Positions 8,435 to 16,307 of a DNA stretch of 36,557 nt are shown piece by piece. Position numbers and translations under genes: made by a program. Source of the DNA: BMS3ABIN04 sp965554225 (lineage in GTDB: Bacteria; Bacteroidota; Ignavibacteria; Ignavibacteriales; Melioribacteraceae). Positions within the stretch are counted from its first letter, which is position 1. Each line of letters opens with the position of its first letter. The DNA is taken from NCBI GenBank assembly GCA_965554225.1, contig CBEVZC010000019.1, positions 1 through 36,557 on the forward strand, read 5' to 3'. The notes beneath the pieces are model-generated. The model worked only from the letters and a program-made list of their open reading frames with translations. It made no database searches and had not been told where the DNA came from.

Positions 8435-8938
8435 TTATTCGGCAGATCCTTGCATCCTTTGTCCAAGCTCTCTATCAAGCATAAACAGACCTGCCGGATG
8501 ATCCGAAACTAATTTAAAACTTTCTACAATCTGCTGAACCGTAGCTTCCTCTTCGAGTTGTTCATCAACGAACCACTGAAGAAAAGTTTTAGTAGCATGG
8601 TCTTTTTCTTGTATTGCAAGGTCAGTAAGTTCATTTATGCTTTTTGTTATAAACTGTTCGTGAGCTAAAGATTCCTCGAAAGCATTTTGCGGTGAAGTCC
8701 ACTCAAATTTTGGCTCTTTAATAGAAGTTAATTTAATTCTTCTGCCGCCTTTAATAATAAATTCATAAAACTTTGTACCGTGTTGGTGTTCTTCCTCAGC
8801 CTGCAGTTTCATCCAATTAGCCATTCCAGGTAAACCTTTATCTTCAAAATAGGCAGCCATAGATAAGTATAAATATGAAGAGAAAAACTCTTTATTTACT
8901 TGTTCATTTAACGCAGCTTCCATTTTTTTTGAAATCAT
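8435..8938 (-). CDS. ftnA: Ferritin, non-haem
   Basis: Iron-storage ferritin of the bacterial FtnA type, 167 residues (family about 160-175). It oxidises Fe(II) at a di-iron centre and stores it as a mineral in a 24-subunit cytoplasmic shell. Visible ferroxidase residues are Glu in NKEFFSSYLY (about 17), the AEEEHQH cluster (Glu and His near 48-54) and Glu residues in FEESLAHEQF and DEQLEEEATVQQI. A His-rich haem site typical of bacterioferritin is not evident. The start ATG at 8938 has AGGAGA six bases upstream. It is a single gene between rpmB and the divergent GH18 operon. I saw no convincing Fur box in the 200-bp upstream gap. The gene fits an organism needing much iron for cytochromes and Fe-S proteins. 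Confidence 0.95.
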   Translation of the reverse strand: MISKKMEAALNEQVNKEFFSSYLYLSMAAYFEDKGLPGMANWMKLQAEEEHQHGTKFYEFIIKGGRRIKLTSIKEPKFEWTSPQNAFEESLAHEQFITKSINELTDLAIQEKDHATKTFLQWFVDEQLEEEATVQQIVESFKLVSDHPAGLFMLDRELGQRMQGSAE

Positions 8939-9138
8939 AAATTATCTCCTTTTTTTTGCATTGAAAGTATTTAAAAGTTTTATCTTCTTAAAGATGCTTT
9001 TCCTAAAAAATAAATGAATTTATTTAGTAATTTGATCTCTGTTATTTATAAAATAAGTCTTTGCAAAGTTAATGATTCTCGTAGGAATTTGATAATAAAT
9101 TCTACTTATTTCTTTTCTAAAAATTTAAAGAGTAAAAT

Positions 9139-11613
9139 ATGAAAATTTGCCGTTATTTATTTGGGTTACTTTTTTTGCTGACTTCAATTATTTACTCTCA
9201 AGAGCATGAAGGTATTCATCAAAGAGATGCTGAGCGATTTAGTCCTAATGTAAAAGCTTTAAGCAAATTCGATCCTTCGGGGAAAGGAATAATTCCTCTT
9301 AAAATTAATGCTGCTAAACAGCTTAGTAAAGCTGTTTTCGGCTATTTACCTGATTGGGAATATTCAAATGCTAAAAATAATTTGAGATATGATTTATTAA
9401 CCCATATTGCCGCATTTGACTTTAATGTCTCAGGTTCCGGTTCTATCAGTAATCCTTCAGGCTGGCCGTGGACGGATATAATTAATGCTGCTCATTCGAA
9501 TGGAGTGAAAGTTGTAATGGTAGCGGTTAATTTCGATAAAGATAATATACATAGTTTATTGACGAACGAAACTAACAAACAAAACTTTATCAGCAATGTT
9601 AAATCAATAATTTCCACTTATAGTTTAGACGGTGTAAATCTCGATTTTGAAAGTCCTTATTCAGCTGACAGAGGCAGCTTAATGAATAATTTTGTCAAAT
9701 CAGTTGCCGATTCTATTCATTCAGCCTTTCCGGGTAAAGAAGTTTCTTTTGCCGGACCAGCTGTAAATTGGGGTAATCATTGGGACCTATCCGGATTGGC
9801 TGCAAGCCTGGACTATATTTTTATTATGGGATATGATTTTTATGGGAGTTGGAGTTCAACAACCGGACCAACGGCTCCACTTACCGGTGATAGCTATAAT
9901 ATTACTAATACCGTTCTCACACAATATGGTTCGGTTACTCAAAATAACCCGGAAAAATTAATCTTAGGAGTTCCTTATTATGCTTTGAAATGGACCGCTG
10001 AAGATCAAAATGAAAATTCTAATACAATTAGTTTTATTAGTTATCCAAGATATAGAGATGTAGTTGGGTCGGCAGATGTTTATGGTTCGTTATGGTCCTC
10101 TAAATATAAAACACCTTGGATAAGATGGAATAACGGACAATGGAACCAGATTTGGTACGATAATGATTCGAGTTTAGGACTAAAATATGACCTGGCAATT
10201 GCCAATAACTTAAAAGGTGTTGGTATGTTTGCATTAAATTATGACGGTACAAGACAGGAGTTGTGGAATTTAATTGACTTAAAATTCGGCGGCGGAACAA
10301 TACCGGTACCTGCTAAACCTGAGAATTTTAGAGTTACGGCGGAAAATGATTCTACTCTAAGATTGCAGTATTCTGTACCGACTTATGCTGCCGGTTATAA
10401 GATTTTTATGAGTAAAGACGGGGTGACTTTCGGCTCTCCTATAAGTGTAAATGAAAATGATATTTTAGTCGAAGGATTAAGCAGTGATTCGGCATATTTC
10501 TTTAAAGTTGAAGCATTCAACAGTTCGGGCTCTTCAAACGCGACAGAAGTTTTAGGCGCTGTCCCTAATTCCTCCAAGCCAAGAATCTTAATTGTTAACG
10601 GTTTTGATAGAACATCGGGAAAAAATAATACATTTAATTACATTAGGCAATATTCTAATCCTATTATTAATAATGGATATAAATTTGCTTCAACTTCCAA
10701 CGAAGCGGTTTTCAAAGGTAAAATTGCAATTTCTACTTATCCGATTGTTATTTGGATGCTTGGAGATGAAAGTACCGCGGATGAAACATTTAATTCTATT
10801 GAACAGGATAGTGTAAAAGGGTTTTTGGAAAGGGGAGGAATGCTTTTTGTCTCCGGTTCTGAAGTTGGATGGGATCTGCAAAAGGAAGGCGGAAGCAATG
10901 ACACGACTTTTTATCATCAATACTTAAAAGCTAATTATATTGACGATGCACCAAATGGACAGAAAGCTACATATTATTTGGTTGAGCCGGTAAGCGGTTC
11001 TATATTTACGGATTTGCAAACAACAAATTTCGATAACGGAACTCACGGAACTTTTGATATTGATTGGCCCGATGCCATATCGGCTATGAATGGTTCTGCT
11101 AATATTCTTAAATATGTTGGAGTTTCCTTAAGCAGCGGAGGAGCCGGAATTGCCTTTGATGGTACTTTCCCGTCAGGATTGAAACCTGGCAGACTTGTAT
11201 ATCTTGCCGTACCTTTTGAAACTTTCTATCCCGAATCAAAAAGAATCAGTATGATGCATGATGTTTTAAGTTTCTTTGCAACTCCCGTTTCTGTAAATGA
11301 TGGAGAAAATAAAATACCTTCCGGATTTGTATTAAACCAAAATTATCCTAATCCGTTTAACCCTTCTACAACTATAAGTTTTAATTTGCCGACCGGAGGT
11401 AACGCGAAGATTCAAATTTATAATTCAATTGGTCAGTTGGTTTGGCTTAATCAAATTTCAAATATTTCTTCAGGACTTCAAAAGGTTGTGTGGAACGGAA
11501 TTGATAATTCCGGACGGGAAGTTAGTTCGGGGAATTATATTTACAGGGTAATATTTACCGACTTTTCAGGTAAGAGTTTTTATAAATCGGGTAAAATGAC
11601 TTTACTAAAATAA
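9139..11613 (+). CDS. T9SS-secreted glycoside hydrolase family 18 protein
   Basis: Secreted multidomain enzyme of 824 residues. A signal peptide (1-20, ending IIYSQ) precedes a GH18 domain at about 62-390. The active-site strand reads DGVNLDFE at 164-171, with Glu171 as the proton donor; Asn replaces the middle Asp of DxxDxDxE, as in YaaH- and chitobiase-like GH18 enzymes. A fibronectin-III-like domain follows (about 395-475), then a class-I glutamine-amidotransferase-like domain (about 480-720, starting KPRILIVNGFDRTSG). The C-terminus is a T9SS type A sorting domain (NQNYPNPFNPSTTISF to the end), so the product crosses the outer membrane and is displayed or released. Likely substrates are chitin or peptidoglycan-type GlcNAc polymers. 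It is first in a five-gene run with small gaps that ends in another T9SS cell-wall enzyme. Confidence 0.88.
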   Translation: MKICRYLFGLLFLLTSIIYSQEHEGIHQRDAERFSPNVKALSKFDPSGKGIIPLKINAAKQLSKAVFGYLPDWEYSNAKNNLRYDLLTHIAAFDFNVSGSGSISNPSGWPWTDIINAAHSNGVKVVMVAVNFDKDNIHSLLTNETNKQNFISNVKSIISTYSLDGVNLDFESPYSADRGSLMNNFVKSVADSIHSAFPGKEVSFAGPAVNWGNHWDLSGLAASLDYIFIMGYDFYGSWSSTTGPTAPLTGDSYNITNTVLTQYGSVTQNNPEKLILGVPYYALKWTAEDQNENSNTISFISYPRYRDVVGSADVYGSLWSSKYKTPWIRWNNGQWNQIWYDNDSSLGLKYDLAIANNLKGVGMFALNYDGTRQELWNLIDLKFGGGTIPVPAKPENFRVTAENDSTLRLQYSVPTYAAGYKIFMSKDGVTFGSPISVNENDILVEGLSSDSAYFFKVEAFNSSGSSNATEVLGAVPNSSKPRILIVNGFDRTSGKNNTFNYIRQYSNPIINNGYKFASTSNEAVFKGKIAISTYPIVIWMLGDESTADETFNSIEQDSVKGFLERGGMLFVSGSEVGWDLQKEGGSNDTTFYHQYLKANYIDDAPNGQKATYYLVEPVSGSIFTDLQTTNFDNGTHGTFDIDWPDAISAMNGSANILKYVGVSLSSGGAGIAFDGTFPSGLKPGRLVYLAVPFETFYPESKRISMMHDVLSFFATPVSVNDGENKIPSGFVLNQNYPNPFNPSTTISFNLPTGGNAKIQIYNSIGQLVWLNQISNISSGLQKVVWNGIDNSGREVSSGNYIYRVIFTDFSGKSFYKSGKMTLLK

Positions 11614-11619
11614 ATTTTT

Positions 11620-11623
11620 GAGG
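11620..11623 (+). promoter_or_regulatory. Shine-Dalgarno supporting a TTG start
   Basis: GAGG lies five bases before TTG at 11629. No ATG start would retain the lipoprotein signal, so TTG is the likely initiator. Confidence 0.5.
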
Positions 11624-11628
11624 TTAGA

Positions 11629-11865
11629 TTGAAAAAGATATTTTATTCCTTGATAATTGCAGCTTTTATGATCGGCTGTTCTAAAAACGGTTCCGATAAT
11701 ACTTCTAAAATAAAGAATGAGAAAACAGGGATTCAAAAAAACAATGAAGAACCAAAGGGATATAAATCAATTCAAGAGCGAGATTGGGAAACTCATCATA
11801 AAGATTCGTTAAAAACGAAAAAGAAAGATGAAGAGAAACAACAGCGGGTAATCCGGTTTAAATAA
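11629..11865 (+). CDS. Small lipoprotein of unknown function
   Basis: A 78-residue predicted lipoprotein starting at TTG, with GAGG five bases upstream. The N-terminus MKKIFYSLIIAAFMIGC is a type II signal with the lipobox MIGC at about 14-17. The mature part is charged and probably disordered: Lys/Asn/Glu-rich, with KSIQERDWETHHKDSLKTKK and no hydrophobic core. No family recognised. It lies 15 bp after the GH18 gene and 35 bp before the first PD40 propeller, so it is almost certainly in the same transcript. It may be an accessory or anchoring factor for the secreted enzymes; that is a guess from position. Confidence 0.65.
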   Translation: MKKIFYSLIIAAFMIGCSKNGSDNTSKIKNEKTGIQKNNEEPKGYKSIQERDWETHHKDSLKTKKKDEEKQQRVIRFK

Positions 11866-11900
11866 TTGTCTAATTACATTGATGAATTAAAGGTTAGCCG

Positions 11901-12881
11901 ATGAAAAGAAAAACGATTTTTAGTCTTTTTGCGCTTGCAGTATTAACTTTGTTTAGTTGCTCCAACCAATCGAAAAAAGAACAAGGTAATAAATCTACAC
12001 CGGTGAAGAATATCAAGTTAATCTCTTTGGAAGTGTTAACAGATACAGCTGAAGGAAGATTTTATCATCCGAGCTTTTCTAATGAAGGACAGCGGATATT
12101 TTTTACATCTCAAAATTATAAAGGGATTTGGTACTATAGCTTCTCGTCCCGGATTGTTACTCAGCTCTCGGATGCAAACGGAATCGGTTATAAGTTTGCA
12201 GTTGGTAATTCGTGTAAAAAAATTTATTACAGATTAAAAGTAAGAAGCGGTTATAAAAGGAAAGTTAACTATTCGATTGCTGAACAGGATGTTGGTTCAA
12301 AGAAGATAACCATTTTAGTCTCTTCCAAAGGAAGAATATCTCCGCCGGTTATTATCGATAAAAATACTTTACTCTATTTTAAAAAAGGAAAGATACATCT
12401 AATCGATTTAATTACTAAAGCCGAGAAGTCCGGAGATGAGAGTACCAATTTAATTTTATCATTGGACAATAAACTTGTAAAAGTTAAGCGTGGAAAAGTT
12501 ACAAGGGTTGATACCGCTAAATCTTTTGAGATTTTATATGCCGCTAAGTCACCTGTAAGCGAAGTAATTGTATCTGAAGTAAAAGGGAAGGGATTATTTA
12601 TAAATAATTCAAATGGTAAGACAGTACAAATTAAAGACGGACTACAGCCGGCATGGTCTCCCGACGGCAGAATGCTTGCGTTTGTTAAAGAAAAATCGGA
12701 CGGAATGAAAATTTCGGAATCGAAGATATTTATTGCTGTATTACCGTCGCTAAAAGAATTTAATTTGTTAGCAGATAAAAATATACTGGCATCCGACCCG
12801 GCGTGGTCTCCCGATGGGAAGAAATTAGTATTTAACTCGGATGAAGGTGAAATTATTTTAGCTTCATTGAATATTCAATAA
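11901..12881 (+). CDS. PD40/TolB-like beta-propeller lipoprotein
   Basis: Predicted lipoprotein of 326 residues: signal MKRKTIFSLFALAVLTLFSC with a lipobox Cys at 20. The rest is built from WD40-like PD40 repeats as in the TolB propeller; clear ones are PSFSNEGQRIFFTSQNYKG (about 55-73), PAWSPDGRMLAFVKE (about 250-264) and PAWSPDGKKLVFNSD (about 300-314). Such propellers bind proteins or glycans and have no catalytic motif. It is a tandem paralogue of the next gene, sharing the order FFTSxNYKGxWYY and GxGYKF at matching positions. It starts 35 bp after the small lipoprotein gene and ends 9 bp before the next gene. The likely role is an envelope sensor or scaffold for the flanking secreted hydrolases; this is inferred from operon position only. 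Confidence 0.8.
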   Translation: MKRKTIFSLFALAVLTLFSCSNQSKKEQGNKSTPVKNIKLISLEVLTDTAEGRFYHPSFSNEGQRIFFTSQNYKGIWYYSFSSRIVTQLSDANGIGYKFAVGNSCKKIYYRLKVRSGYKRKVNYSIAEQDVGSKKITILVSSKGRISPPVIIDKNTLLYFKKGKIHLIDLITKAEKSGDESTNLILSLDNKLVKVKRGKVTRVDTAKSFEILYAAKSPVSEVIVSEVKGKGLFINNSNGKTVQIKDGLQPAWSPDGRMLAFVKEKSDGMKISESKIFIAVLPSLKEFNLLADKNILASDPAWSPDGKKLVFNSDEGEIILASLNIQ

Positions 12882-12890
12882 GGAAAGTTA

Positions 12891-13823
12891 ATGAAAATAT
12901 TAAATGTTTTTTTAATCTTTTTATCTTTTGCCATAACGGCAAGTGCTCAATCTATAAGTGTTTTAAGTAATCAGCCGGTAACTTCCTTATCGGACGGGCA
13001 GTTTTATTTCCCGAAATCTAATCCTGATGGATCGAAATTATTTTTTACTTCAACTAATTATAAAGGTCTTTGGTATTATAATACCGGTAGTAAAGTGATT
13101 CGCAATATTAATAAGTATCCGGGTGCAGGATACAAATTTAAATTTAGCAGCGACGGGAATAAAATTCTATTTAGAAAAGTAAAATACGTAAATAAAAGAA
13201 AATATACATCTTTGGAAACCATTGATTTGCAAGAGCAAAAAGTGAGTGTGTTAATTCCGGTAGCGAGAAAATTAAAAGTGATTGACTTTACTGACGCGGG
13301 TGCATTTGTAAGAGTGGGAAATAAAACGGATTTATTTAGTCTTAAAAATGTGAAGCTTAAAAAAGCTATTGCATCAAAAAAACCGAGTGTTGATATAGAG
13401 AATAGAAATATTGTAATATACCGTAACGGAATAAGAAAAGAATTACAGCTGCTGGGGAAGGGTATTTATTTGTGGCCTTCAATTTCACCCGACGGAACTA
13501 AATTGCTGTTTACACTTGGAGGAAAGGGAACTTACATCTCCGATTTGGAAGGAAATATATTAACGGAAATCGGATACGCTAATTATCCGAGTTGGTCGCC
13601 CGACGGTAAATGGATATTGTTCATGAAAGATAAAGATAACGGTTACAATTTCACTGCTTCGGATTTGTTTATAATTAAGAGTGACGGTTCAAAAGAACTA
13701 CAGCTTACTTCAAGTGATAATGTTATTGAGCTTTATCCTTCTTGGATGCCAGATAATAAGGAAATAGTTTACAATACTGATTCAGGCGTTATTTACTTAA
13801 TGAAACTAAAAATATCAAATTAA
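12891..13823 (+). CDS. PD40/TolB-like beta-propeller, secreted
   Basis: Exported beta-propeller of 310 residues with a cleavable signal peptide (ITASAQS, cleavage near 20) but no lipobox, unlike its upstream paralogue. PD40 repeats include PKSNPDGSKLFFTSTNYKG (about 42-60), PSISPDGTKLLFTLGG, PSWSPDGKWILFMKD and PSWMPDNKEIVYNTD. The pair therefore looks like a duplication in which one copy is membrane-tethered and the other soluble in the periplasm. The start ATG has AAGGA about seven bases upstream. No enzyme motif. A role as a binding partner of the GH18 and amidase products of the same operon is plausible but not shown. Confidence 0.78.
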   Translation: MKILNVFLIFLSFAITASAQSISVLSNQPVTSLSDGQFYFPKSNPDGSKLFFTSTNYKGLWYYNTGSKVIRNINKYPGAGYKFKFSSDGNKILFRKVKYVNKRKYTSLETIDLQEQKVSVLIPVARKLKVIDFTDAGAFVRVGNKTDLFSLKNVKLKKAIASKKPSVDIENRNIVIYRNGIRKELQLLGKGIYLWPSISPDGTKLLFTLGGKGTYISDLEGNILTEIGYANYPSWSPDGKWILFMKDKDNGYNFTASDLFIIKSDGSKELQLTSSDNVIELYPSWMPDNKEIVYNTDSGVIYLMKLKISN

Positions 13824-13848
13824 ACATTCATTATAGGAATCTGGTCAA

Positions 13849-16266
13849 ATGTTGAAAAATTTTCTACTTGGTTTAATAGTTTTGCTCTCGATTAAAATTA
13901 ACGCTCAAAATTTTGATAGTTTAAGAATTTATATAAATCCAGGCCATGGCGGACATAATCCATCCAATGACAGATATATCCCCGAAACCGGATTTTGGGA
14001 GTCGGAAGGAAATTTATCCAAAGGATTATATCTTAGAGATATTTTACTTGATATGAATGCTGATATCAGAATGAGCAGAACGCAAAACAGAGATCAGGAT
14101 GATTTACCCCTTTCTCAGATTGTTGCCGATGCAAATAACTTTGATGCGGATTATTTCCATTCTATTCATAGTAATGCATGGAATGGCGAAAGGAATTATA
14201 CCTTATTGCTTTTCCAAGGTTTTGATAATGCTCCTACTTACCCGGAAGCTAAGCAAATGGGCGAGATAATTTCTACACAAATTTATACGGCTCATAGAAC
14301 ATCTACCCATTATAATAGAGGCGATTTTGATTTTTACGGAACCGGGAAACCATACCTTGGAGTATTTAAAGGTTTGCTTATGCCGGGAACACTTTCCGAA
14401 GGTTCGTTCCATGATTATATTCCTGAATCATGGAGGTTGAAAGATGAAGCTTACCTTAAGCATGAAGCTTGGGCTATTGCCAGATCGTTTGTACACTTTT
14501 ACGGCTTAACCCCGATGCCGTTCGGTGAAATTGCAGGAATTGTTAGGATCCCTGATCAATCTGTAAGTTATTTCTTTTTATCTTCTACTAATGACAGAAA
14601 AAAACCTATTAATAATATTAGAGTAACCTTGCAACCCGGAAACATTGTGTACAGCGGAGATAGTCTTAATAATGGATTTTTCCTTTTCGATAAATTAGCT
14701 CCCGGAAATTATAAAGTGATTTATGAAGCGGAAGATTATGCAAAAGATTCTACTGAAGTTATGGTTACTGCTAACAAAACAGTGTTTGCGGATAAGTTTT
14801 TAACTTTGGCTCCGAATTATAATGTGCCCAAAATTGTTTTTACTTCACCCGACACAAATAGTACTCAAGTGCGCTTGAATACATCTATTACTTTAGATTT
14901 TGATATCCCTATGAACAAAACTTCCGTCCAGAATGCTTTTGCTATTTCACCAAGTATTTCCGGTTCCTTTTCTTGGGAGGATAACGATAAGCATTTAACA
15001 TTTAAACCGGATTCTAAACTAATTCCAAATACCAATTACACAGTTAGCATAGATACCACTGCAAAAACCTTGTTTGATGTAAATTTAAATAATAAATATA
15101 ATTTATTATTTAAAACCCGCGAAAAGTTAAACTTAGTATTAGCTTATCCGTGGAACAATTCCGTAGAAATTAGTACAACGGTAAAAATTATTCTAAATTT
15201 TGATGCTCCGTTGAATGTGAATACACTGGCTAACAATATCTTTTTTCAAGATGAAAACGGTGAAAGCATAAGTTTAGTAGCCGACCAAAGTGCATTTGCA
15301 AAAGGTAGTATTATCTTTAGACCGGTACAACCGCTGCAGAATTCATCTCATTACAAAGTTATTCTTAAAGACGGACTGGGCGATGTTGATGGTTTATTCC
15401 TTGGACAAAACTACGAATTTAATTTTACTACAGAAAAGGAGCAATATGTCGGCGGAAATATAATTGATAATTTTGATAATATTGGTCAATGGTGGCAGCC
15501 GGAACAGAGCGGAAGTACAACCGGTATTGATCCTGAGGGAACTTCCTTTACAATTTCAAATGAAAGTCAAATAAATGGCTCGCCGGTGGGAAAACTTGAA
15601 TATAAATTTTTTTCGGATTCCGGAGTTTGCAGAATTTATGATCAAGCCGAACAGGACCTTGGTTCAAGCGACCAATCTAATTTCGGTATTTGGATAAACG
15701 GGGATTTAAGTTACAATTTGCTTGAATTCTGGTTCCGCGATGCCAACGGTTCGAACGTTTCATATTTTGTTGATACTTTAAATTGGACAGGCTGGAAAGT
15801 TAAAAGTGTTAACCTGGGTAATCTTAATATTCAAGGAGATAAAAAATTTCACAGCGTTGTTGTTCGTAAATCTTCAAATGGTAAAAGCAGTGGTGTAGTG
15901 TTTTTAGACGATGCTCAGACGGATATATTAGTTCCTGTTAATGAAGAGACCAATAAATTACCGGTTAAATTTAAATTATCTCAAAATTATCCCAATCCGT
16001 TTAATCCTACAACCACAATTAAATATACAATACCAACCCCCCTTAATCCCCCCTTTGCTAAAGGGGGGAACACAAGGGGGGTTTTAATTACTCTTAAAGT
16101 GTATGATGTTTTGGGAAGGGAAGTGGGAACTCTTGTAGATAAAAAACAAAAACCAGGAGCTTACAAAGTTGAGTTTAATGCATCTGATTTACCTTCGGGG
16201 GTTTATCTGTATAAATTAAAAGCGGGAAGCTATGTTCAAGTCCGGAAAATGATTTTGCTCAAGTAA
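13849..16266 (+). CDS. T9SS-secreted N-acetylmuramoyl-L-alanine amidase with Ig-like domains
   Basis: Secreted peptidoglycan amidase of 805 residues. A signal peptide (ending KINAQ) is followed by Amidase_3 at about 25-220. Zinc ligands are visible as His in NPGHGG, Glu in FWESEGNLS and His in HSIHSNAW; the catalytic Glu is probably in TLSEGSFHDY. Next are a carboxypeptidase-regulatory-like beta-sandwich (about 225-320), two Ig-like/Big_5-type modules (about 325-525: PDTNSTQVRLNTSITLDFD and PWNNSVEISTTVKIILNFD), a galactose-binding-like region (about 535-695), and a T9SS type A sorting domain from about 705 (SQNYPNPFNPTTTIKY). The sorting domain is interrupted in frame by 15 residues, PLNPPFAKGGNTRGV, encoded by a palindromic repeat. 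It is the last gene of the GH18 operon. External release suggests attack on foreign cell walls or remodelling outside the cell rather than division. Confidence 0.88.
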   Translation: MLKNFLLGLIVLLSIKINAQNFDSLRIYINPGHGGHNPSNDRYIPETGFWESEGNLSKGLYLRDILLDMNADIRMSRTQNRDQDDLPLSQIVADANNFDADYFHSIHSNAWNGERNYTLLLFQGFDNAPTYPEAKQMGEIISTQIYTAHRTSTHYNRGDFDFYGTGKPYLGVFKGLLMPGTLSEGSFHDYIPESWRLKDEAYLKHEAWAIARSFVHFYGLTPMPFGEIAGIVRIPDQSVSYFFLSSTNDRKKPINNIRVTLQPGNIVYSGDSLNNGFFLFDKLAPGNYKVIYEAEDYAKDSTEVMVTANKTVFADKFLTLAPNYNVPKIVFTSPDTNSTQVRLNTSITLDFDIPMNKTSVQNAFAISPSISGSFSWEDNDKHLTFKPDSKLIPNTNYTVSIDTTAKTLFDVNLNNKYNLLFKTREKLNLVLAYPWNNSVEISTTVKIILNFDAPLNVNTLANNIFFQDENGESISLVADQSAFAKGSIIFRPVQPLQNSSHYKVILKDGLGDVDGLFLGQNYEFNFTTEKEQYVGGNIIDNFDNIGQWWQPEQSGSTTGIDPEGTSFTISNESQINGSPVGKLEYKFFSDSGVCRIYDQAEQDLGSSDQSNFGIWINGDLSYNLLEFWFRDANGSNVSYFVDTLNWTGWKVKSVNLGNLNIQGDKKFHSVVVRKSSNGKSSGVVFLDDAQTDILVPVNEETNKLPVKFKLSQNYPNPFNPTTTIKYTIPTPLNPPFAKGGNTRGVLITLKVYDVLGREVGTLVDKKQKPGAYKVEFNASDLPSGVYLYKLKAGSYVQVRKMILLK
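16037..16081. repeat. Nested palindromic C6/G6 repeat element inside a T9SS domain
   Basis: Four homopolymer blocks, C6 (16037-16042), C6 (16048-16053), G6 (16063-16068) and G6 (16076-16081), can form an inner hairpin with loop TTTGCTAAA and an outer one. The 45 bp is a multiple of three and is read through as PLNPPFAKGGNTRGV. Similar PLNPPxxKGG inserts are known to me from dispersed palindromic elements in other bacterial genomes. No second copy is present in this window. Confidence 0.7.
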
Positions 16267-16284
16267 AAAAAATGTTTATTACTT

Positions 16285-16307
16285 ACTAAGCTTGATTAAA
16301 AGCTAGT
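16285..16307. terminator. Weak hairpin between convergent amidase and nhaC genes
   Basis: ACTA-GCTT (one bulged A) pairs with AAGCTAGT around a six-base loop. On the minus strand a run of eight T lies about 10 bases further on, which may help terminate nhaC. The stem is short and bulged, so the call is tentative. Confidence 0.3.

Noticed and set aside
9628..9651. Loss of GH18 activity because Asn replaces Asp in DGVNLDFE
   Set aside because: The proton-donor Glu and the Asp two residues before it are kept, and the same Asn occurs in active YaaH/chitobiase-like GH18 enzymes.
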